The position numbers were made by a program, and so were the translations under genes. Below, in pieces: positions 36,562 to 44,518 of a DNA stretch of 64,000 nt (positions within the stretch are counted from its first letter, which is position 1; each line of letters opens with the position of its first letter). This DNA comes from Desulfamplus sp964425195. Its GTDB lineage: Bacteria; Desulfobacterota; Desulfobacteria; Desulfobacterales; Desulfobacteraceae. Under the pieces are notes generated by a model, which saw only the letters and a program-made list of their open reading frames with translations, was not told the DNA's origin and did not search any database. Where the stretch lies: contig CAYRLG010000014.1 of the NCBI GenBank assembly GCA_964425195.1, forward strand, positions 1-64,000. Direction: 5' to 3'.

Positions 36562-37308
36562 TCAACTACAAAAATCCTGAGAGTTCCAGAGTTTCTCAAA
36601 GTAGTCATTGTAATAAGCAAATCCTTTTGATGATTGACCTTTGAACTCATAAGAAATAGTCTGCTGGCTTGACTTACCCCATTGATATGGTCCTATAAAA
36701 ATATAGTCGTCAACTCTAAAATAGAAATCTTCTGGTAGGCTGTTATAATATTTTATTTGAATATTTTCAGGAGCTGGGGCTATCTTTTTTAATTCCTCTA
36801 TCCATTGACCTAAATCAACTATTGTTTTTCTTATCTGCCCTTCAACTTCTTTTTCATCTATCTCTCTTTGTTTAACATAATAAGAGTCTGGCGATGGTGC
36901 TATAAATCTAATTTTCAACCCCTTTTTTACTTTCTCTTTTACAATTTTATCTTTTCCATCTCTAAAAGATTTTAACCCCCACGCAATAATATCAAGATTA
37001 TTTTCTAAAGTTTCAAAAGCGATATCAGTGCTTCTATTCATCTCCTGCCTTGTCTCATAAATTGCAGATATTCCCCATATTTCAATCAACTGCTTTATTT
37101 TATTTATTCTTATTAAATATTTAGATGTAAGATAAGAGACTATTGTTGAAGCTATTAAAGAACAACCAACGCTTATAAGAACATTTTTAGCATCTACATT
37201 TTTTTGAAAAAAACTTACACAAATAACAACTATACCAATTAAAAAAATTATTTGATTTATCAATGTTGCGTTTGTCTGTTCAAGCCATTCATTTATTTTA
37301 CTTCTCAT
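36562..37308 (-). CDS. Two-TM protein with a PLD-like C-terminal domain (unknown function)
   Basis: A 248-residue protein with two N-terminal membrane helices (about 16-36 and 44-65) and a cytoplasmic domain. The C-terminal part has the pattern of phospholipase-D-like domains of the type found in DUF5919: a strand with IRFIAPSPDS, then IKYYNSLPEDFYFRVDDYIFIGPYQWGK and a final YFEKLWN. I see no HKD motif, so catalysis is doubtful. Proteins of this type can be membrane-linked effectors or sensors. It lies between a chemoreceptor and the alkaline phosphatase on the same strand. Confidence 0.6.
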   Translation of the reverse strand: MRSKINEWLEQTNATLINQIIFLIGIVVICVSFFQKNVDAKNVLISVGCSLIASTIVSYLTSKYLIRINKIKQLIEIWGISAIYETRQEMNRSTDIAFETLENNLDIIAWGLKSFRDGKDKIVKEKVKKGLKIRFIAPSPDSYYVKQREIDEKEVEGQIRKTIVDLGQWIEELKKIAPAPENIQIKYYNSLPEDFYFRVDDYIFIGPYQWGKSSQQTISYEFKGQSSKGFAYYNDYFEKLWNSQDFCS

Positions 37309-37401
37309 GGTTTAAAATCAACCCTTCTTAATTATATATGTTATGAAACATACATTATTATACACGACCACTTTTTTACTTTAGTTATATAAGTCATATC
37401 A

Positions 37402-39462
37402 TTAAATCTTAAAAGTAGAGACAATAGCATTGAGTTTTTGAGCAAGATTAGCAAGATCGATTGCGTTTTGATCTACCCTATTGCTATTTGCACTTATATC
37501 TGAGTTTGAATTATTAATATATGCAATATCCTCTGCGATCTTTGTTGAGGCAATACTTATTTGACTCATATTCTCTTCAACTTCGCCAACTCCATTAGAT
37601 GCGTTTGAAATATTGCCAGCTATCTCTGAAGTTGCGATTGCCTGCTCCTCAACAGCTGATGCTATTGTTAAAACTAAACTATTTACATCTCGAATAACCT
37701 CTTCAACTCCTTGAATGCTGCTTACACTCTCAGTAGTTGTGGATTGAACTTCTGAGATTCTTTTTTTGATTTCATTAGTTGCATCTACTGTTTGTGTAGC
37801 AAGAGCTTTAATTTCAGAGGCAACAACTGCAAATCCTTTACCAGCCTCTCCCGCCCTTGCTGCCTCAATTGTAGCGTTAAGTGCCAAGAGATTTGTCTGT
37901 TCAGAGATTTCGTTTATTGTCTCTGTAACTTTTCCTATCTCTTGAGCTGCTCTTCCAAGATCAGATATTATTTTAGTTGCATGTTGGGCTTTAGTAACAG
38001 CCTTATCAGAAATACCTCTTGCCTTTTCTGAATTTTTACTTATCTCATTTATTGTAGAACTCATCTGCTCTGTTGCAGTGGCTACTATACTTATATTAGA
38101 CGAAGCCTGTTCCATAGCTGCGGCAACTGCATTTATGCTTAAGCTCATCTCTTCAGTTGCAGAAGCCACCTCTGTCGATTTTTCAGAGGCATCTGAAGAA
38201 GATAAAGATAAAAATTTAGCAAGCTCAACCAACACTTTAGATGAACCATCAAGTGTTTTGGCATTTTCAAATACAAGTGTAATAAGTTTTTGCAGCTTAT
38301 CCATAAAAAGATTAAATGACGATGCAAGCTCTCCAATTTCATCTTTAGAGCTAACTTTTAGACGTTTAGTTGTATCTCCTTCACCTTTAGCAATATCATT
38401 CAAGCTAATTACCACATCTTTTACAGGGTGGATTATTATCAATCCAACAATATAGTAAATAGCTGTAAAAAGAACGAGCAACGTTATAAAACCAATTAAA
38501 ATAGAGATATCTCTATTGTTTTTTGCACTCTCTATAATCTCCTCTACCGGAGCATTTACACCAATTGACCATGCAATACCAGTCTGTCCAAGAGATATAG
38601 GAGTTAATACATATTGGGATAGAGTTCTATTTTTAGGGGAAACAAATTGCTCCATAGCCTCTTGACCGTTGGTGACAGAATCAAAAGTTTTTGCTGATAC
38701 AAACTCTTTGATATTTTTACCAACCAACTCTTTTAAAGGGTGGGCAACTATTACTCCGGTCTCAGAGGATAAGAATCCATATCCTGTTTTATACAATTTA
38801 ACATCAGATATAAATTCAGCCATCTTTTCCATTGAAAAATCTACACCAGCCACTCCAACTACGCTGTTTTTAACTTTAATAGGAACACATACACTTACTA
38901 CCGTAACTTGCTTACCCCCTATTTCGTATGTGGTTGGTTCTAAAACAACCTCTTTGCCCGAATCTCTTGTTTTAGCGTAGTAACCTGTAGTGTTGCTATC
39001 TTCATAATCCATACAAGGCTCAACATGAATACCTCCTACTCTATTCCAATACGCTATAAATCGCCCTGTTGCATCGTGCCCTTCTTTACCTATATATTCA
39101 GAATCCTTTCCATCTAATGCGTTTGGCTCCCATACTGTCCAGATACCAAGAAATTGGGGACTTTGTTCTAAAATCTCTCTCATCATACCTATTAATATTG
39201 TTCTTTCTGGTATAGCTTCCTGCTGCTTAATTCCCGAAAACGAGAAGGCAAGAGCACGGGCAGTAAGCAAGGCGTTGTTTATCTCATTTTCTATCCGAGA
39301 TGCAAAATAGCTTGACTGAGAAGCGGTAAATCTAACAGCATCATCTTTAGATGTGCTAAATCCGTTTATCGTAATAAAAGCTATAGAAACAGCAAGAGAT
39401 GTAAAGACAATGCCACATATCCATAGTAGGAGCTTTCCACGTAATCCTTTGATATTTATCAT
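37402..39462 (-). CDS. Methyl-accepting chemotaxis protein with a periplasmic dCache domain
   Basis: A 686-residue chemoreceptor. A first membrane helix (about 10-32) is followed by a periplasmic ligand-binding region of about 260 residues with the dCache pattern (GIWTVWEPN, VSVCVPIKV-x-N-x-x-V-G-V-A-G-V-D). A second helix (about 310-345), a HAMP domain and a long cytoplasmic signalling coiled coil follow. The signalling tip EQTNLLALNATIEAARAGEAGKGFAVVA is nearly canonical. The C-terminus lacks a CheR-binding pentapeptide. It lies in the middle of the phosphate-related island, but its ligand is unknown; dCache domains of this type often bind amino acids or carboxylates. Confidence 0.93.
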   Translation of the reverse strand: MINIKGLRGKLLLWICGIVFTSLAVSIAFITINGFSTSKDDAVRFTASQSSYFASRIENEINNALLTARALAFSFSGIKQQEAIPERTILIGMMREILEQSPQFLGIWTVWEPNALDGKDSEYIGKEGHDATGRFIAYWNRVGGIHVEPCMDYEDSNTTGYYAKTRDSGKEVVLEPTTYEIGGKQVTVVSVCVPIKVKNSVVGVAGVDFSMEKMAEFISDVKLYKTGYGFLSSETGVIVAHPLKELVGKNIKEFVSAKTFDSVTNGQEAMEQFVSPKNRTLSQYVLTPISLGQTGIAWSIGVNAPVEEIIESAKNNRDISILIGFITLLVLFTAIYYIVGLIIIHPVKDVVISLNDIAKGEGDTTKRLKVSSKDEIGELASSFNLFMDKLQKLITLVFENAKTLDGSSKVLVELAKFLSLSSSDASEKSTEVASATEEMSLSINAVAAAMEQASSNISIVATATEQMSSTINEISKNSEKARGISDKAVTKAQHATKIISDLGRAAQEIGKVTETINEISEQTNLLALNATIEAARAGEAGKGFAVVASEIKALATQTVDATNEIKKRISEVQSTTTESVSSIQGVEEVIRDVNSLVLTIASAVEEQAIATSEIAGNISNASNGVGEVEENMSQISIASTKIAEDIAYINNSNSDISANSNRVDQNAIDLANLAQKLNAIVSTFKI

Positions 39463-39585
39463 TTTTCTATTTCTCTTTATTATTTAGATTAAATTTTAAA
39501 TTTTCCCATCATTGATTTTAGTTCAAAGGCAATTTTTAATAGTTCATTTGCCCTTGAATCAAAGTTTATGCCAAACTATGGTTTC

Positions 39586-39909
39586 TTAGCGAATCCCATG
39601 ATTTTTCAGTATCTCTTCGTATATACCTGACTCTTGAATTACTTTTATACCTTTATCAAAATCATCTGATATTTGTTGACCATTAGGATTTTTCTTTGAA
39701 AAAACAAGAAATATGCGGTCTATTTCGTATACTGGTAACACAGGCTCAATAGCGTCAATATTATTGAAAAACTCTTTTTTCATTATATAGTTTATAGAAT
39801 CTTTTGACTCAAGAAGATAATCAAAACGCCCAGCTACCAGACCCAAAACAAAAATTGGTAGAGACGTTATTGATACTACTATTATCGCTACCAAAGTTAT
39901 TTTCAGCAT
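39586..39909 (-). CDS. Internally shortened solute-binding protein (SBP family 3 C-terminal part)
   Basis: A 107-residue protein with an intact signal-like N-terminus (MLKITLVAIIVVSITSLPIFVLG) joined directly to sequence that matches only the last third of a family 3 amino-acid-binding protein: AGRFDYLLESKDS, LVFSKKNPNG and GIYEEILKNHG. The central ligand-binding lobes (about 150 residues) are missing, so it looks like an internal deletion derivative. A good ribosome binding site (AAGAGG) and a 26-base gap to the preceding gene suggest it may still be translated. It is either a decaying gene or a small protein with a new role. Confidence 0.6.
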   Translation of the reverse strand: MLKITLVAIIVVSITSLPIFVLGLVAGRFDYLLESKDSINYIMKKEFFNNIDAIEPVLPVYEIDRIFLVFSKKNPNGQQISDDFDKGIKVIQESGIYEEILKNHGIR

Positions 39910-39935
39910 AAAAACCTCTTGTTTATCTATTTTTC

Positions 39936-42083
39936 TTAATTACTTACCTTTTCCTCCATAATTTTAATCACAGAATATGAAATTACTGAATACACCGGCT
40001 CAATTTTCTGGTCAACCTGAAACTGCATATAGGCTTTTGATATCTTGGGACCCCAAATGCCATCAATTGGTCCTATGTTATAGCCAAGTCGGCTTAATCT
40101 CTTTTGAATCAATATAATTTGTTCCCTTTGACTCATATTCTCAAAATCTTGAAGTGATATTTTAATAGCTGTATTGGGTGAAGATATAATCGAATTAGGC
40201 TCAGGGCAGGGAGGGCACTCTTTTTCTGAAGCAGTTGATAACGCATTTACCTCAGGACAGGGGGAAGGCTCTGGACATGCTGTTCCAGATGATTTAGTTG
40301 GCAGATGAATAGATAGATAGCGAGCCTTTTTAACAAGAATCTGCCCTTGAGTTGGCTCAAGCACAAAGTTTATAAACTTTGCAACCTCTCCAGAAGGCCA
40401 ACCTTTCGTAAACATGAACAGAGGTCTTGTGATAGGATATGAGCCATTAACTGCGGTATTTTCTGACGCTGTTATTCCATCAACAGAGAGTGGCTTTACA
40501 TTAGCGTTAAGATGTCCAATACCAATATACCCTATTGCATTTGGGGTATTGGTAACAGAGTTAATAACTTCTGAATTTGATACCTTAGGCTGAACAGCAG
40601 GTGTCAGAGGGGTTTTATCCATAACTATCTCATTCCATACTTCAAAAGTGCCTGAAGATGGGTCTCTTGATAGGATGGCGATTGGAGCATCTATACCTCC
40701 AAGCTCTTTCCAGTTTTTGGTTTTTCCGCTGTATATATCTTTTAGTTGATTCATGGTTATATTTTTAATACGGTTTTTTTCATTTATTATAGGAACTATA
40801 CAGTCGTAAGCTATCTTAAAAGGAACTGGAATGCTACCTTTTTGATATGCCATTGATGCCTCTTTCTCCTTTATAAAGCGAGATGAATTTGCAATATCAA
40901 CAGTACCGTCAATCAATGCCTTTATACCATTACCAGAGCCGCTACTAACTATGGTAATATCAACGTTACTGTTATTTTTCATGTATGTTTTTGCAGCTTC
41001 TTGGGCTATAGGAAGCACAGTAGTTGAACCCTCAATACTTATTTTTACAGGTCGGGGAGCTGCTATTGCTGTTGATATAATATTTGGGAATGCTGCTGTA
41101 TAAAGAGTAGAGATAGATAACAACAAGATAGCCATAGTTGCCACCTTACTGGTAGTTCTTGCGGTTATACTACCCACGCTTAGAGATTCTGCTATAGGTT
41201 GTCTCTCCTCTCTACTTCTATGCTTTTCTCTCATTTTATACTCTTCTCTTATCTTATTTGTCATTTTTAGTGCAAGATCGAGACTTATCTGCATACTCTG
41301 TACTGACTTTGCAAGATGCGTAATCTCACGGCTTGCTTTGACTTCAATGTTGTTATTGAAATCTCCTTGACCAATTCTTTCGGCTGCATCTTTTATTGTC
41401 ATAAGAGGTCTAACTACTCTTTTTGAGATAAGCTTTGTGCTAAATAGAGCACTGACAATAAGACCCAAAATAAAAAGTAGAGATATTTGCCCTAACTGAC
41501 TCAACATAGTCTTTTGTATCTCCTCCTCTTTTTGGGCAAGGAGATTCTCAATATCGTTTATATACATCCCTGCACAGACAACCCATTTCCACTTTTCAAA
41601 GTATCTATAATAGAGCAGACGTGTATGGGGTGTATCTCCTCCTTGGGCAACATCTTTATAACTTATAAAACCCTCTTTAGAAGATTGTGCCCCTTTAATT
41701 ATATTTTGGATATAAGGTACTCCCTCAGAATCAGCCATATCCATGTTTACCTTTCCAACAAGCTCAGGGTGAGCTGGATCAACCCAGAACATTCCATCTG
41801 TGTCAACAACAAGAAAATAGTTTTGGTTTTTCTCACCAAAACGCATATCACTTAACGCTTTTTGAGCAGATTCATAAAAATTGGCTGTATCCAAAACTGA
41901 GTATGCACCGGCTACAAGGTCTCTGAGGTTATTTTTTCTCTCGCTCATCAAAAGTTCTCTTAGATGCTCGCTCTCTGCTCTGCTGTTACTATGAATAGAG
42001 TATATGGATACAGCAGCACATAATGTTCCCAATATCACCATACTCCCAGCAATGAGCATGTTTATCTCTCTTGAAAGTTTCAT
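39936..42083 (-). CDS. sCache-HAMP membrane protein fused to a PstS-type phosphate-binding domain and a peptidoglycan-binding domain
   Basis: A 715-residue chimera. Order: TM1 (about 8-28); periplasmic single Cache domain (31-190) with DTDGMFWVDPAHPELVGK and YYRYFEKWKWVV; TM2 (198-214); HAMP (216-270); a charged cytoplasmic linker (271-311); a third hydrophobic stretch with a signal-peptide-like c-region ending AIAA (313-342); and a PstS-like phosphate-binding domain (345-592) with EGSTTVLPIAQ, SSGSGNGIKAL and SRDPSSGTFEVW. Then come a Cys-Pro linker (CPEPSPCP...CPPCPEP, 603-629) and a PG_binding_1-like domain (645-690). There is no kinase or methyl-accepting output domain. It follows a 103-residue gene whose promoter carries a Pho box. 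The likely role is phosphate capture or sensing tied to the membrane and cell wall. Confidence 0.85.
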   Translation of the reverse strand: MKLSREINMLIAGSMVILGTLCAAVSIYSIHSNSRAESEHLRELLMSERKNNLRDLVAGAYSVLDTANFYESAQKALSDMRFGEKNQNYFLVVDTDGMFWVDPAHPELVGKVNMDMADSEGVPYIQNIIKGAQSSKEGFISYKDVAQGGDTPHTRLLYYRYFEKWKWVVCAGMYINDIENLLAQKEEEIQKTMLSQLGQISLLFILGLIVSALFSTKLISKRVVRPLMTIKDAAERIGQGDFNNNIEVKASREITHLAKSVQSMQISLDLALKMTNKIREEYKMREKHRSREERQPIAESLSVGSITARTTSKVATMAILLLSISTLYTAAFPNIISTAIAAPRPVKISIEGSTTVLPIAQEAAKTYMKNNSNVDITIVSSGSGNGIKALIDGTVDIANSSRFIKEKEASMAYQKGSIPVPFKIAYDCIVPIINEKNRIKNITMNQLKDIYSGKTKNWKELGGIDAPIAILSRDPSSGTFEVWNEIVMDKTPLTPAVQPKVSNSEVINSVTNTPNAIGYIGIGHLNANVKPLSVDGITASENTAVNGSYPITRPLFMFTKGWPSGEVAKFINFVLEPTQGQILVKKARYLSIHLPTKSSGTACPEPSPCPEVNALSTASEKECPPCPEPNSIISSPNTAIKISLQDFENMSQREQIILIQKRLSRLGYNIGPIDGIWGPKISKAYMQFQVDQKIEPVYSVISYSVIKIMEEKVSN
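41133..41147 (-). promoter_or_regulatory. Possible internal ribosome binding site in the Cache-PstS gene
   Basis: On the minus strand AAGGTGG (41147-41141) lies five bases before an in-frame ATG (Met317, 41135). Starting there would give a PstS-PGBD protein with a short signal-peptide-like N-terminus. The n-region lacks positive charge, so this is only a possibility. Confidence 0.3.
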
Positions 42084-42199
42084 GCTTTTTCTATCTCCAG
42101 ATTATTGTTTTTTTCTTTACATATAACTCTCATCAATCCCCTGATATACCCAACTAAATTTTAAAATTTAGGCAACTATTAATACCATTCTATCTCTTT

Positions 42200-42511
42200 T
42201 TAATTATTTGTTAGCAGTATATCTCTTTGAAGATTTGCCATCATTATATCCCTTTCAAGGCGTGCTATCTTTTCGGGAATTCCCCTTTTTATACTAAATT
42301 TTTTTGCAGCAACTGCCAGAGATTCCAACCTTTTAGTTGCGTCTTTAAAACCATTTATTGTGGAATCTATATCGCTTTGAAACTCTTGCATTATAGGAGA
42401 GACTGATAGCATGGCATCTCGCTCCTGTAATGCCATCACAAGAATGTTATTGATATCTATCTCATTAAAAAGATTTGTTGTCGCATCATCTGATATTACA
42501 TCTCTGTTCAT
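42200..42511 (-). CDS. Small helical protein of unknown function under a Pho box
   Basis: A 103-residue hydrophilic protein, predicted mainly helical, with no membrane segment, signal peptide or cysteine. The C-terminal half (KKFSIKRGIPEKIARLERDIMMANLQRDILL) could form a coiled coil. No family is recognised. It has an excellent ribosome binding site (AAGGAGG) and is the first gene behind a four-unit Pho-box promoter (42611-42666), 116 bases upstream of the Cache-PstS fusion gene. It may be a partner of that protein. Confidence 0.7.
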   Translation of the reverse strand: MNRDVISDDATTNLFNEIDINNILVMALQERDAMLSVSPIMQEFQSDIDSTINGFKDATKRLESLAVAAKKFSIKRGIPEKIARLERDIMMANLQRDILLTNN

Positions 42512-42610
42512 TATTGCCTCCTTAAAATACTATTCATAATTTTATTATAACTTCTTTATAGGTACTAAAAAGCCCTTTATTCTCCTTTACTATTGCTTAA
42601 ATTCATAAAG

Positions 42611-42666
42611 AATATAGTTTAAGAATATTAGGAGCGTATTAGATAAATATTAATTTTCGATTAGTA
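42611..42666 (-). promoter_or_regulatory. Pho-box array upstream of the small protein and Cache-PstS genes
   Basis: On the minus strand the heptamers TACTAAT, AATTAAT, ATCTAAT and TCCTAAT are spaced by exactly 11 bp (cores at 42660, 42649, 42638, 42627). A -10-like TATATT (42611-42616) starts 14 bases after the start of the last core. Confidence 0.8.
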
Positions 42667-42667
42667 T

Positions 42668-44518
42668 TTATGCGGATATCGCAAGAAGAGCGGGGCTATT
42701 AACATCTACTGAGAGCCTGCTTAGTTCATTTAGTTTATCTGAAGTGTCACTAAGTAGTTTTGTCAATTGATTTGCTATCTCATCTGAGTAACTGTGTACC
42801 TGTTTTGAGAGGTTACGAGTCTGTCCTGCTGCATTACTGACCTGTTCAATAGATACAGAGACATCTCTTGTATTTTCTGATGTCTGACCCGCAAGCCCTG
42901 CAATACTATCAGTTACCTGTTTCTGCTCATTAACTGCTTTTAAGATATTTTTCGTAATATCGTTAAGTTCCACTATTCGACTGTCAATGTCATTAAGATT
43001 TCCTACAAATACAGAGCTTGCTTGCTCTATGGCAGCAACTTTTTCCATAACCTCTTTTGTCGCCTGCTGGGTCTTTATTGAGAGAGCCTTTACCTCTCCA
43101 GCCACTACAGAAAAACCTTGACCAGTAGAGCCAGCCCGACTCGCCTCTATTGTGGCGTTAAGGGCAAGAAGTTTTGTCTGGTCAGTTATCTCTCTTATAA
43201 TTGAGATAATGCCATTTATCTCAATTATTGATTGGTTAAGTTGCTTTATATTTAAATGAGATTGGTTGTTCTTTTCAATAATAGAGCCTACAAGTAAATT
43301 CTGGTTCAATATCTGAGAGTTTATATCTTCAACCACGCTTTGAAGGTGGGTAGTTGAGCGTGATACGCTATCTGTATGGGCTGCTGTATCATTTGCACGA
43401 AGATATACACTCTCTGATTGACTGCCAGTAGTTGTGGCAAGTTCATGCAAAGTATCTGCACAGGTTACCATCTTTCGTGCCCTCTCTTCTAAAGTTTGAA
43501 CCACAGAATTTATCATTCCAAAAATTTCATCAATTATAATACTCTCTTTTGCTTTACGTTCATTCTCCTCTTTTATTTTAGAGAGGGCTTCCCTAAAATT
43601 GATTATAGCACTGGACAATACTCCAATCTGATCTTTTCTATCTCCCCAAGGTATATCAGGACTTTTGCCCGCTCTTATCTCATTAATAGTATGGGTAAGA
43701 TGATAAAGAGGTTTCTCAACAATTATTCTCACAAGAGTGAAAAGAACAACCATATTTGCCAAAATAGCGGTTATGCCCATAATTATGGTAAAGTTACGCT
43801 GAGATTCTCGTATCTCATATAATTTGTGCTCCATCTCATTTATCTGTTCAACGTGATCGAGAATCTCATTTCGAGTCTTTTCAGCATTCATGGCTGCATC
43901 TGCAACTATTACCCCAAGCTCAGTAACTTTTTGTAGTATTGCATCAGCACTTCCAGAATCATTTTTAATCTTTGCAATAGTTTTTCTAAGAGTTTCAGCA
44001 TCAGCTTCAATATTTTCAGATGCAATATGCAAACACTCTACAGAATCTTTAAAATTACCAGCATCATCAAAAAGACCAAATGCTACAATTAACTCTTCAT
44101 TACTATACTTTACTACAAACTCTCTTTTTGTTAGATCTCTTCTCTCGTTACGAGAAAAGAGAGAAGTGTAAGAGTCTCTACCCTTTATGGCACTTTTGGA
44201 TGTAACCTTAAAGTCTCTGTTTATTGTCTCTATTATTTTGATATGTGGATTAATATGGAAAAATTGTGGTAAAGATAGAAACTGATTTTGCATTTCAACC
44301 AGAGCTGATCTCAAGTTGCTACTCAATTTTTCACGAATTTGGAGCACGTCATTTACAGTTTTCTCCACACTCTTGCTTGAATGGAGATTAAAATAGAGAA
44401 GACCACCTATAAAGATATTAGAAGCAATGGCAACACCAGCTAAAATTTTCATTCCTACTGTTGCCCATTTGGTGTTTTCTATCCATTTTATAATAAACAT
44501 ACATATCCTTTTAAACAC
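42668..44518 (-). CDS. Methyl-accepting chemotaxis protein with helical periplasmic domain
   Basis: A 616-residue chemoreceptor with TM1 at about 20-42, a largely helical periplasmic region (45-240, no Cache pattern), TM2 at about 245-268, a HAMP domain and a cytoplasmic signalling domain. The tip is EITDQTKLLALNATIEASRAGSTGQGFSVVAGEVKAL. No CheR-binding tail is present. Its start lies inside the end of the EAL-CBS-GGDEF gene (eight-base overlap), so the two are translationally coupled and share the upstream Pho-box promoter. Confidence 0.92.
   Translation of the reverse strand: MFKRICMFIIKWIENTKWATVGMKILAGVAIASNIFIGGLLYFNLHSSKSVEKTVNDVLQIREKLSSNLRSALVEMQNQFLSLPQFFHINPHIKIIETINRDFKVTSKSAIKGRDSYTSLFSRNERRDLTKREFVVKYSNEELIVAFGLFDDAGNFKDSVECLHIASENIEADAETLRKTIAKIKNDSGSADAILQKVTELGVIVADAAMNAEKTRNEILDHVEQINEMEHKLYEIRESQRNFTIIMGITAILANMVVLFTLVRIIVEKPLYHLTHTINEIRAGKSPDIPWGDRKDQIGVLSSAIINFREALSKIKEENERKAKESIIIDEIFGMINSVVQTLEERARKMVTCADTLHELATTTGSQSESVYLRANDTAAHTDSVSRSTTHLQSVVEDINSQILNQNLLVGSIIEKNNQSHLNIKQLNQSIIEINGIISIIREITDQTKLLALNATIEASRAGSTGQGFSVVAGEVKALSIKTQQATKEVMEKVAAIEQASSVFVGNLNDIDSRIVELNDITKNILKAVNEQKQVTDSIAGLAGQTSENTRDVSVSIEQVSNAAGQTRNLSKQVHSYSDEIANQLTKLLSDTSDKLNELSRLSVDVNSPALLAISA

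Noticed and set aside
39463..39585. Possible fifth Pho box before the dCache chemoreceptor
   Set aside because: ATTA cores are present but spaced nine bases apart, not eleven, and are not continued.
42611..42666. The 11-bp repeats as a CRISPR or satellite
   Set aside because: Only four short cores with variable spacers exist, at fixed distance to a -10, which fits a promoter and not a CRISPR array.
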